Of a stretch of 40,137 bases of DNA, positions 7,842 to 15,477 are shown piece by piece. The stretch spans positions 37,358 to 77,494 of the forward strand of contig DGOK01000033.1 in the NCBI GenBank assembly GCA_002389385.1, read 5' to 3'. Source of the DNA: Rhodospirillaceae bacterium UBA4468 (GTDB lineage: Bacteria; Pseudomonadota; Alphaproteobacteria; Rhodospirillales; Casp-alpha2). The position numbers and the translations under genes were made by a program. The notes beneath the pieces are model-generated. The model made no database searches, was not told where the DNA came from, and worked only from the letters and a program-made list of their open reading frames with translations. The number at the start of each line of letters is the position of its first letter. Within the stretch, counting starts at the first letter, position 1.

Positions 7842-8072
7842 TTAGTTCGTCGCTTGTTTGGTTAGGCGAGCACGTTCTTCATCCAAAAACGTCCTTATTT
7901 CTTCGAAATCTTTCGCGAATGCTGCATCAGGCCGTAGTGCAATGTTATCGAATATAAGCTGCCATTCATCGAGCTCATTTAAGTGATTAGGTTTACCTGT
8001 CGTGACTTGAGCACGTAATTCACATTTAAAATTATCGATTTTAGTTTTTGTAAGCTGTTGGCTTTCACTCAA
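7842..8072 (-). CDS. Small hypothetical protein downstream of motB
   Basis: 76 residues from a TTG start (8072) with GAGAG just upstream; an in-frame stop lies four codons further up, so the gene cannot extend. The product is acidic and soluble, probably helical: a central DEWQLIFDNIALRPDAAFAKD and a C-terminal charged helix EEIRTFLDEERARLTKQ. No family is recognised. It follows motB on the same strand after a 54-bp gap and may be read through from motAB, but nothing in the sequence ties it to motility. Confidence 0.5.
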   Translation of the reverse strand: MSESQQLTKTKIDNFKCELRAQVTTGKPNHLNELDEWQLIFDNIALRPDAAFAKDFEEIRTFLDEERARLTKQATN

Positions 8073-8126
8073 GTCTCTCAGTGCTTAAACGATGGTTAAT
8101 CTCTTAAATTTGGAAGTTAATTTCGT

Positions 8127-8882
8127 TTATAGAGGTTGTTTTTTTGGCTTAGCAATGGCCTTAGCTTCTTGTTTTTGACGTTTGAGCTCTTGCTCAAACA
8201 AGTAGGCGTCCCGCTCATCTAGCGACATTAGATTTAAACGCATTATGACGCGTCGGTTTGTCGCCCTATTTTCTGGGATTGGCTTTCCCTCAAGATCTAA
8301 GTTTGCAACTTTGGGGCGAGTATCGGCATATCCTGCTGCTTGAAGCCGCTCACGCGCGACATCATTTTTTTCTAAAATGCGAACAATAGTAGAAGCTCGT
8401 CCAGTAGAAAGTTCCCAGTTAGATGGAAACTTAGCAGTTTTAATCTTACCGTCGTCTGTGTGCCCCTCAACCACAACATTATATAGCTCGTAGTTTGGAG
8501 AAGCTAAGGTATCTGAAAGTTTCTCTAATATAGGAATGGCAGCTTGAACAATATCCGCGGATGCAGGCTTAAAAAAGGCATTGGTTTGGAGCTCTATAGT
8601 CACTCCTTTCTCATCTGAACCAACAGATACCACCTTGTCAGCTTGGGATTGGTAGATAATGTCTTCCACATCAATCTTGAGACTTTGAGAGCTTGTTAGC
8701 TGCTCACGGCCACCAACAGTACTAGCCATTGCTGAGCTGAGTTCTTCATAGGCGGGGATGTCGAACTCAGAAAAAGTTAATAGCATGACAAAAAAAGCCA
8801 TCAGGAGAGTAATGGTATCAGCAAATGTACCCATCCATGACTCATCTGGTGGATCTTCTTTTTCTTCTTTAGGGCTGGCCAA
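8127..8882 (-). CDS. motB: Flagellar stator protein MotB/PomB with OmpA-like peptidoglycan-binding domain
   Basis: 251 residues from TTG 8882, supported by GGAG about 8 nt upstream. The single N-terminal TM carries the ion-binding aspartate, D22, in GTFADTITLLMAFFVMLL, followed by the plug-like FSEFDIPAYEEL. This resembles Vibrio PomB more than E. coli MotB, so the stator may be sodium-driven. The OmpA/MotB domain covers about 100-235, with VVVEGHTDDGKI, NWELSTGRASTIVRIL and NRATNRRVIMRLNL anchoring the stator to peptidoglycan. It works with MotA, encoded 16 bp upstream. The tail is lysine-rich. No other flagellar genes are in view. Confidence 0.9.
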   Translation of the reverse strand: MASPKEEKEDPPDESWMGTFADTITLLMAFFVMLLTFSEFDIPAYEELSSAMASTVGGREQLTSSQSLKIDVEDIIYQSQADKVVSVGSDEKGVTIELQTNAFFKPASADIVQAAIPILEKLSDTLASPNYELYNVVVEGHTDDGKIKTAKFPSNWELSTGRASTIVRILEKNDVARERLQAAGYADTRPKVANLDLEGKPIPENRATNRRVIMRLNLMSLDERDAYLFEQELKRQKQEAKAIAKPKKQPL

Positions 8883-8898
8883 GTATAATCTCCATCAC

Positions 8899-9708
8899 CT
8901 ATTTATTTTTATCAATATCGAAGTGGATTGATGGATCTAAATAACTATTCAATCTATCTTGTATATATCGTGGTGATTTTTTATCCGCTAATAGGGCTAA
9001 ACCATCGACCAAGATACTGTTACGAAATCTAACGATTTGTTCTCTTTGTAGTACCTTTGATGCAGCTGGTAAAAAAATAACACGAGCAAAAATCACACCA
9101 TAAAGAGTTGTTAGCATTGCAACGGCAAGGCCTCTGCCCAGAGCTTTTGGATCTCCACCCATATTATCCAACATTATGACTAAACCCACTAGGGTACCAA
9201 TCATCCCAAAGGCTGGAGCATTAGCTGCCATATCCTTGAGAATATTCACCTGTACAGTATTTCGACCAAATGTTGTATCAGTGGTGTTTTGCATTATTTC
9301 TTGTACTTCATTCCCCGTATAGCCAGAAATAACCAAATCTATTCCAGCACGAACAAAATGATCACCTTTTGGTATTTTTTTTGCTTCTGTCTCAAGAGCA
9401 GGTGGGCCACCTTTTTGCAATGCGTAAGCCCATCTAATGATCCGTCCTACTTCACTTTTAAGAAGATTTCGACCTACTTTAGGCGCAAAAAATATTTTCC
9501 CAATCAAACTACATGCAAGCATTACATATCTTGGTTCATAAGAAATAAATGTTGCGGCAAAAGTACCTCCAACAACCATAATTAAACTGGATAAGCTTAT
9601 AAACACAGCCCAGTTATCTGTGCTAATTAATATTGATCCAATAAAAAGACCGAAGGCGCCCAGAATACCTAAAATTGTTGTAAATGACATTATTTGTTTC
9701 TCAATCAT
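8899..9708 (-). CDS. motA: Flagellar stator protein MotA/PomA
   Basis: 269 residues from ATG 9708; ATG 9690 (MSFTTILGILG) is an alternative. Four membrane segments are apparent: about 8-30, 38-56, 160-182 and 192-215, with the cytoplasmic loop between TM2 and TM3 carrying charged residues for rotor contact. Landmarks are SLSSLIMVVGGTFAATFISY, NAPAFGMIGTLVGLVIMLDN (TM3) and LAVAMLTTLYGVIFARVIFL (TM4, with the TTLYG motif shared with PomA). MotA forms the ring around the MotB dimer that converts ion flow to torque. First gene of a minus-strand operon with motB. Confidence 0.92.
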   Translation of the reverse strand: MIEKQIMSFTTILGILGAFGLFIGSILISTDNWAVFISLSSLIMVVGGTFAATFISYEPRYVMLACSLIGKIFFAPKVGRNLLKSEVGRIIRWAYALQKGGPPALETEAKKIPKGDHFVRAGIDLVISGYTGNEVQEIMQNTTDTTFGRNTVQVNILKDMAANAPAFGMIGTLVGLVIMLDNMGGDPKALGRGLAVAMLTTLYGVIFARVIFLPAASKVLQREQIVRFRNSILVDGLALLADKKSPRYIQDRLNSYLDPSIHFDIDKNK

Positions 9709-9856
9709 TTGCTTGAAAGCAATGGAAGGTTATGATTATTTAGTTTACTTAATACATGCCTGAATTCAACAAGTAAGTGCAATTCAACGTGTCGTAATAG
9801 AGGTTAATATGCGGTAGCATCATAGCCTTTTGTTCCGGCAAGAATGAGAGGCACAT

Positions 9857-10050
9857 ATGAGACGCAACACACAGTTAACCCAAGATCAAAGATACCAGAT
9901 ACAGATATTAATGAAAGCGGGACTAAACCAGACAGAGATGGCACTAATTGTGTGTTCATAAGTCTACGATCTGCCGTGAATTCAAACGTAATACAGGCTT
10001 GCGTTGGTACCGACCAAAGCAAGCCCACAGGCTATATGGAATCGTTCCGT
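9857..10050 (+). pseudogene. IS30-family transposase, N-terminal fragment (frameshifted, truncated)
   Basis: From ATG 9857, after a GAGAGG ribosome-binding site, the frame reads an IS30-type helix-turn-helix: LTQDQRYQIQILMKAGLNQT, then EMALIV. It hits TAA after VCS. Shifting the frame resumes the same domain as VHKSTICREFKRNTG and then WYRPKQAHR. The frameshift therefore falls at about 9950-9957, most simply a 2-nt loss in GTG-GGT-GTT. The rest of the transposase, including the DDE catalytic core (about 300 residues), is absent: the sequence stops at the left end of the IS3-family element. This is a dead remnant. Confidence 0.7.
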
Positions 10051-10071
10051 TAAAGTGGAGAGTTATCTTCT
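10051..10071 (+). repeat. Left terminal inverted repeat of the IS3-family element
   Basis: It shares TAAA-TGGAGA and CTTCT with the complement of 11233-11252. The two arms differ by an internal 1-nt length change and a few substitutions. Confidence 0.65.
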
Positions 10072-10932
10072 CACTTGGCTTGCCAAACTTTCATACTTCA
10101 CCGGACTGATGCTGCCCAGATATGAATTGCGACGACGTGGATCAATAAATCCATTGATGTAGTGGAACAAGGCGTTTTGTGCCTGTTCTCTAGTTTCATT
10201 TTTCTCTCTCCTAATTAATTCTGCTTTCAATGTTTTGAAGAACGTTTCCACAGCTGCATTGTCATATCAATTACCTTTGCCGGACATCGAAGAGAGGAAG
10301 TCGTGTTCTTTGAGGAGTTTCCGGTAGTCGTTGGAGCAATACTGCGAGCCATGATCAGAATGATGAATGACGCCTGGTAGCGGTTGTCGTAACGCTATGG
10401 CCCTTTTCAATGCTTCTATAGGTAAATCCCGTTTGAGCCTGTTGCTGACGGCCCAGCCGATGACACGGCGAGAATACAAATCGATGATCACAGCAAGATA
10501 GAGCCAACCCTCTGCCGTTCAGAGATAGCTGATGTCACCAGCCCATTTCTGGTTTGGCCCCGTGACCTGAAAATCACCATCCAGAAGGTTCGGTGCTATG
10601 TTGTAAGTGTGGTTACTGTTTGTCGTGCGTTTGAATTTATGCGTTCTAATAATGCAAATATCGTTATCTCGCATCAATCGTCCGACCCGGCGTTCACCAA
10701 TTACGACACCCCGATCTCTGAGTTCATCAGTTATACGCTTGCGGCCATAGGCACAATAATTACGCTCATGCTTGGCAAGAATATGGGCTAGATACACCAT
10801 GTCATCGCGTTGACGCTGACTTGCTGGGCGAGACACCCAGGCATAATAACCACTGTCGCTGACACCCAGGACTTTGCACATCCTGCAGATCCAAAAATTT
10901 GCCTTCTCCTTTTCGATAAACTGAAACCTCAC
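10063..10932 (-). pseudogene. IS3-family orfB (DDE integrase) with two in-frame TGA stops
   Basis: From GTG 10932 (VRFQFIEKEKANF) one phase spans the whole gene to 10063 (about 290 codons, normal length). Two TGA codons interrupt it. At 10519-10521, YL-TGA-TAEGWLYLAV stands where relatives have tryptophan. At 10267-10269, SGKGN-TGA-YDNAAVETFF stands where relatives have cysteine. The HTH_21 region (KRITDELRDRGVVIGERRVG), the DDE aspartates (WAGDISYL; HHSDHGSQY) and the glutamate (AVETFFKTLK) are all still recognisable, and the end (FIDPRRRNSYLGSISPVKYE) is intact. The enzyme cannot be made full length unless TGA is read through. Confidence 0.88.
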
Positions 10933-11203
10933 CGGCTTTGGCTCGCGAAGAAGGCCGTCGCATTTTTAGGATGTCCCGCTCCTCGCGCAATATCCGATTT
11001 TCTTTGCGAAGACGAGCCAGTTCCAGCTCTTTGTCATCATGCGAACCAATCATCAGCTCATCGTGTTTGCGGGCAGCGACCCACTTGCTCAATGTTGAAA
11101 GACCAATGCCAAGATCATCAGTAACTTTGTTTTGTGATAGACCGCTTGTCAAAGCTATGCGAGCAGCTTTGTTGCGAAATTCTTCGGTTCTTCTGATACC
11201 CAT
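10929..11203 (-). pseudogene. IS3-family orfA (HTH transposase subunit), probably 1-nt frameshifted near its end
   Basis: The start is ATG 11203 (MGIRRTEEFRNKAARIALTS), chosen for the GGAGG 5 nt upstream. The HTH_Tnp_1 domain (KVTDDLGIGLSTLSKWVAAR) and leucine zipper (ELARLRKENRILREERDILK) are intact. After DILK the frame diverges. Adding one A in the A-run at 10963-10967 restores the familiar tail ATAFFASQSR and a TGA at 10929-10931 overlapping orfB. As it stands the frame runs on to 10802 with unrelated residues. This A-run is also where the family's programmed -1 frameshift normally occurs. Confidence 0.7.
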
Positions 11204-11232
11204 ATGTTCCTCCTGTAAAATCACATTTTAAC

Positions 11233-11252
11233 AGAAGGCAATCTCCATTTTA
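11233..11252 (-). repeat. Right terminal inverted repeat of the IS3-family element
   Basis: Read on the minus strand, TAAAATGGAGA then TTGC then CTTCT, matching the left end at 10051-10071. Confidence 0.65.
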
Positions 11253-11276
11253 TCGAGACCAGTCGAGGCACGGGTA

Positions 11277-11621
11277 TTACCCAGTTAATCCTTCAAGGGT
11301 TTGCTCCATCTTCAAGTAACTCGAGTGCGCTTGATTATTATCTGCTATGGCATTGTCGAGCTGTTTGTTTGAAGAATCTAATTGAGCGGAGGTGTCATTT
11401 ATTTGATTTCGCCCATTCGTGAGTGATTTTTCAACTTCCTCTAACTCTTTTCAGTCTGACACTAGGGATTTTTCTGCATGGGTAATCTCTTTTTCGATGC
11501 CGCCCAGATGATGATTTACCCAGCCGCGAGGTGAGCGAGCTTCTGCTGCGGACGTTGTTGCTTTTACGAAAACAACTGCTGAGAGTAATACTAGGGGTAT
11601 ATGAGAGATCTTCGTTTGCAT
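11277..11621 (-). pseudogene. Secreted coiled-coil protein with one in-frame TGA
   Basis: ATG 11621 is set by AGGA about 9 nt upstream. The first 57 codons encode a signal peptide (hydrophobic SHIPLVLLSAVVFVKA, cleavage near SAAEA) and a charged helix ending EITHAEKSLVSD. A TGA follows at 11451-11453. The same phase continues for 57 sense codons: KELEEVEKSLTNGRNQINDT, then a polar heptad-like stretch (QLDSSNKQLDNAIADNN), to TAA at 11277-11279. The EKSL motif recurs on both sides of the TGA (AEKSLVSD and VEKSLTNG), suggesting one original coiled-coil protein of about 114 residues. It lies between the IS element and the type I secretion genes. No family is recognised. Confidence 0.6.
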
Positions 11622-11794
11622 ATTATTTTTCCTATAAAAAACCTTATTACGAAAGACATGGGGGTAATTAAGGTAGTCAAAATACAAAGTGAGTATCTAA
11701 ATTAATTACGTAGAAAAAGCGTGAGAATACCTACTGCGCCGCCTGCAAATTATGCAACTTACATTTAGGTGATACATCTTGCATCTATGCGAGT

Positions 11795-13153
11795 TTAGCG
11801 CTCACGGAAAGCTTCATGCCTTAGCTTGAGTACAGGTTTTACGAGATAATCCATAACAGATTTTTCACCTGTATGGATATCAACAGTCGCCTGCATGCCA
11901 GGTGTGATCGGAAGATTACCTTCGCGAAGCCCCAGGAAGTTCTTGTCTGTTTGTACAACGACGCGGAAATAAGGCGCACCGTCTTCATCAGTACTACTGT
12001 CAGGGGCAACGCGAATCACGATACCTTCAAGGCCGCCATAGCGCGCAAAGTCATAGGTAGAGATCTTCACTGTCGCAGCTTGGCCTTCGTTAACATAACC
12101 ACGATCAATTGGATTGAGTTTCGCCTCGACAACAAGACGATCGCCTGTTGGAACGAGTTCCATGATTGGTTCGCCAGGTTTTACAACGTTACCGATTGAG
12201 TTGTATCGCATATTTTTTACGACGCCGTTGATCGAGCTTTTGATTTCAGCACGAATTCCCTGTGCGGTGGCATCACTTAGAAGCTCAGTAACACGCGCGA
12301 TGTTTTCTTCAATCTTACCTAATTGATCTTGTGCTTCACGACGGAAGCGACTTTCTGTTTCTTGCTGACGTTGACGTGCTTCTTCTACCGCAGCTTCAAC
12401 TTTAGGAAGGGAAGGGCGAAGAGACTTCATTTCACCATCGAGGTTTTCAACTTCGGCTTCTAGCTCGAGGTGCTCCATCTTCGCGGTCAAGCCTTCGGCA
12501 AGTAAAGATTTCGACATTTTGAGACGCTCTAATGCAAGTCGGTAGTTACTTTTCACTGCCCTGGAGCGTGCAGTTAATTCTTCGACTTCTAATACGCGCT
12601 GTTTCACTTGTTCGCGCATTACCTGGATGGTTGAGGATAGTTCGCGGCGTCGTGCTTCGTAAGCCTGACGTTGTGCAGCAACAATTGCAGGGCGTCGCAG
12701 GGCGACGTCTTCAGGGAAGTTAAGTTCAGAGCCTGTTGCTTCTGCTTCCAGACGCGCTTTGACCAAGCGCTCACTATCGATGCGAACTTGAAGTTCTTCT
12801 TGGTTAGTACCTCCAGAAGCCAAATCGAGTTGCAGTAATGTTTGGCCTTCGCGAACCGTATCGCCCTCAGTTACATAGATTTCTTGAATAATACCACCCT
12901 CTAGGTGTTGGATAACCCTAATTCTACCCGCTGGCACGACTTCCCCTGTAGCAATTGAGACTTCATCAAGAGTAGCAAAATTTGCCCAGCCAATACTTAA
13001 AGCTAATAAAATCATGACGGGCCATGCAACCAGTCGCCACCCTGGCAGAGGGTTTTGTACAAGTAAGGCATCAAGCTTTTCAGATGATGTCATTTCCTTG
13101 GGAGCAGCTTGTTCAGCGCTTTGTTGTTCTAGGCTTGAAGCGTTGGTGCTCAT
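11795..13153 (-). CDS. Type I secretion membrane fusion protein (HlyD/PrtE family)
   Basis: 452 residues from ATG 13153, AGGAG 8 nt upstream. It has a cytoplasmic N-terminus, one TM (about 41-60, LVAWPVMILLALSIGWANF), then the lipoyl/barrel half GEVVPAGRIRVIQHLEGGII (a classic T1SS adaptor signature) and VTEGDTVREGQTLLQLD. A long coiled-coil hairpin covers about 120-290. The second lipoyl half and beta-barrel follow (AEIKSSINGVVKNMRYNSIG; EAKLNPIDRGYVNEGQAATV), ending GMQATVDIHTGEKSVMDYLV, the typical family C-terminus. It links the inner-membrane ABC exporter, encoded 240 bp upstream, to a TolC-like pore. The exported substrate is not encoded in the window. Confidence 0.93.
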   Translation of the reverse strand: MSTNASSLEQQSAEQAAPKEMTSSEKLDALLVQNPLPGWRLVAWPVMILLALSIGWANFATLDEVSIATGEVVPAGRIRVIQHLEGGIIQEIYVTEGDTVREGQTLLQLDLASGGTNQEELQVRIDSERLVKARLEAEATGSELNFPEDVALRRPAIVAAQRQAYEARRRELSSTIQVMREQVKQRVLEVEELTARSRAVKSNYRLALERLKMSKSLLAEGLTAKMEHLELEAEVENLDGEMKSLRPSLPKVEAAVEEARQRQQETESRFRREAQDQLGKIEENIARVTELLSDATAQGIRAEIKSSINGVVKNMRYNSIGNVVKPGEPIMELVPTGDRLVVEAKLNPIDRGYVNEGQAATVKISTYDFARYGGLEGIVIRVAPDSSTDEDGAPYFRVVVQTDKNFLGLREGNLPITPGMQATVDIHTGEKSVMDYLVKPVLKLRHEAFRER

Positions 13154-13393
13154 CAGTTAACTCCTAAGTGTAATCTGCCTAATATTTCGCAGATTCCTTT
13201 TCTTCGTTTGTTTGATATCTCTCACACCCCTTAATTGAATTGGCGTATGGTCTTCTAGATACTGTTTAACATCACCACTCAATTTGAACATATCTTTAGT
13301 TGAAACGCTTGGTTCTGCTGTGGAATGCTCGCCACTCTTTGATTGACCACGTGCTGCAATTGCTTCGGCAACGCCCGTTGGTTCTGATCTTTA

Positions 13394-15322
13394 TTACGCT
13401 GGTGCCTTCGCGCCTGATGGTGGCGGCGGCGGTGCATCCTCCGATGGAGGTGGTGCATTGTGATCTGTTACACCAGTTGGTGGCATTTGAGGCATCGTCG
13501 TCGGTGACGGGGGAGGCGTAACTGGAGGGGTTTTAGAATCTGGCTTCAACTTTGGTGCGGCATCCTTGGCGGCATCACCGTCTTTGGGCGCTTTCCTGGA
13601 AGAGGGCGCATCGCCTTTATTCATAGGTTGTTGGTTAAATAATTTCGGTAAGACCTCGCGGGATGGTCCTTCGAGTACAACTTTACCTTTATCGAGGGCG
13701 ACTAGATTATCGCACGCTGCAAGCAAGATCGGGCTGTGGGTCACAATCATGACCGTTCGTGTTTTTCCAATGTCGACCAATGTTTTCCGGAGTTCTTGTT
13801 CCGCTTGGCGATCAAGGCTCGCTGAAGGTTCGTCGAGCAGCAATACAGCAGGATCGCCCAGAAGCGCGCGCGCGATAGCAATTCTTTGTCGCTGTCCACC
13901 TGATAGACGTTGACCGGCTTCGCCGATATCAGAAGCATACCCATCTGGTAAGTCGATAATGAAATGATGAACGCCCGCGGCAGTCGCAGCATCAATAATG
14001 TCATCGTCCGAAGCATCTGGATGTCGGTGAACAATATTGTCACGAACAGTGCCGGCAAACAGAACTGTTTCCTGGGGAACATAACCTATCCAGGTTGCTA
14101 ATTCAGCACGACTGAACTGAGCAATATCGGCGCCATCAAGCAGTACGCGGCCGTTTGTCGGCGCGTAGAGGCCCTGGATCATTTTCAATAATGTCGTTTT
14201 ACCAGAACCGTTACGACCAACGAGGGCATGTACACCCTCCTGACGTATATTGATAGAAACATCATCGACTACGGGCTTCGCAGTTTCTGTATATGCGAAT
14301 GATAAATTCTCAACGGTGATTTCGCCACGAGGCTTTTCGAGTTGCACTTCGCTCTCGGCGCGATCAGATGTTGATGAAAAGACTTCACCCAGACGATCAA
14401 CAGATTGCTTAAAGCCGTTATAGGCTCGCCACTGACCAACTAGTTGATTTAGTGGGCCCAGAAGTCGGCCAGATAACATGTTTGTCGCAATCAATGCGCC
14501 CATCGTTAAATTCTGATGAATAATTTGATAGGCACCAACGGATGTTAAAAAGATCGTCGTAGCCATCGTGAGGCTCTGCGAACAGTTAGTATAAAAATCT
14601 GTACGACTTCCTCGGTACATTGATTGTGCAATATTCTCGGCATGGGTCTCTTCCCATAATGGCCGCATTGAGCGTTCGAGTGCCAGCGCCTTGATGGTTG
14701 TACGTCCCTGGATCAATTCTGCAATCAAACCATCTCGAGATTGCGTGCTCTCACGTTCCGCAGCATTTGCTTGCGACATCACATTACCTGATCGCCAAGC
14801 TACGAGCATAAACAGCGGTAGTATAATGAGGAGCACCCAAGCGATTGGTGCAGCAATAACCCAAATTAGTGTGAAGAACATAATTGTGAAGGGTAAATCG
14901 CAGATGAGTATGGCTGATCCACCAGATACAGTGTTTCTGACAACATCAACATCGCGGAACAAAGATTGCCAATAGCTTGCAGGCTGACCTTCGAGTTGAT
15001 GCAGCGGAAGGCTCACGAGTTTATTGAACAAGTGGCGTCCGACAATGACATCTACGCGAAGTGCCACCGTTTGCATGATTCGAGAGCGTGCTTGTTTGAG
15101 AGCCAAATCAAACAGGACCACGAGGGCCATTCCGATAACCAAACCCCATAGGGTGCTCAGGCCACCTGTACCGACGACGCGGTCATACACTTGAAGTGTG
15201 AAAATGGGTGTGGCCAATGCCAATAAATTGACGAACGCAGACATGGCTCCGACTTCGCGGAAGATCGGCATTAAAGGCTTTAAAATTGGCTTTAGCCAGG
15301 CGCGACCAGCTTCTTCGCTCAT
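13394..15322 (-). CDS. Type I secretion ABC transporter (permease/ATPase) with Pro-rich C-terminal tail
   Basis: 642 residues from ATG 15322 with AGGA 8-9 nt upstream. There is no N-terminal C39 peptidase or C39-like domain; the protein opens directly with the six-TM exporter domain (about 20-310; FTLQVYDRVVGTGGLSTLWG is the usual T1SS first loop). The NBD has Walker A GRNGSGKTT (about 367-375), signature LSGGQRQR (about 470), Walker B VLLLDEPSASLD (about 490-500) and switch histidine VTHS. After about residue 560 comes an unusual 80-residue proline/alanine-rich tail (VTPPPSPTTMPQMPP; SEDAPPPPPSGAKAPA). It pairs with the HlyD-type gene downstream and presumably the TolC-like protein at 20.5 kb. 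The gene ends in tandem TAA TAA. Confidence 0.93.
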   Translation of the reverse strand: MSEEAGRAWLKPILKPLMPIFREVGAMSAFVNLLALATPIFTLQVYDRVVGTGGLSTLWGLVIGMALVVLFDLALKQARSRIMQTVALRVDVIVGRHLFNKLVSLPLHQLEGQPASYWQSLFRDVDVVRNTVSGGSAILICDLPFTIMFFTLIWVIAAPIAWVLLIILPLFMLVAWRSGNVMSQANAAERESTQSRDGLIAELIQGRTTIKALALERSMRPLWEETHAENIAQSMYRGSRTDFYTNCSQSLTMATTIFLTSVGAYQIIHQNLTMGALIATNMLSGRLLGPLNQLVGQWRAYNGFKQSVDRLGEVFSSTSDRAESEVQLEKPRGEITVENLSFAYTETAKPVVDDVSINIRQEGVHALVGRNGSGKTTLLKMIQGLYAPTNGRVLLDGADIAQFSRAELATWIGYVPQETVLFAGTVRDNIVHRHPDASDDDIIDAATAAGVHHFIIDLPDGYASDIGEAGQRLSGGQRQRIAIARALLGDPAVLLLDEPSASLDRQAEQELRKTLVDIGKTRTVMIVTHSPILLAACDNLVALDKGKVVLEGPSREVLPKLFNQQPMNKGDAPSSRKAPKDGDAAKDAAPKLKPDSKTPPVTPPPSPTTMPQMPPTGVTDHNAPPPSEDAPPPPPSGAKAPA

Positions 15323-15477
15323 TTATTGTTCCTGATCATTAAGTCATGCTTATCAAAGTTCGCATTAATCACATATTTTAGCACATACTTTTGTGTATTG
15401 TCGAAAGATGCTTGACCCCAACTCACTGAAAATGTGTAGACTAGCCGTTAAATGGTATAATTGGGGGCGGGTTTCTA

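Larger units (their letters stand above)
10051..11252 (-). mobile_element. Degenerate IS3-family insertion sequence
   Basis: About 1.2 kb bounded by imperfect terminal inverted repeats: TAAAGTGGAGA...CTTCT at 10051-10071 and, reversed, TAAAATGGAGA...CTTCT at 11252-11233. It carries the two overlapping frames of the family (orfA HTH, orfB DDE integrase), both on the minus strand and both damaged. I find no target-site duplication: the flanks are ...TTCCGT and TCGAGA.... It lies at the end of an IS30 fragment, suggesting either insertion into that element followed by deletion, or neighbouring decay. Confidence 0.82.

Noticed and set aside
10045..11258. Target-site duplication flanking the IS3-family element
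   Set aside because: The 3-5 bp on each side do not match for any nearby choice of ends.
11795..15322. RTX or other substrate for the type I secretion system in the window
   Set aside because: No frame has glycine-rich nonapeptide repeats or a large C-terminal secretion signal; the nearby coiled-coil protein has a Sec-type signal peptide instead.
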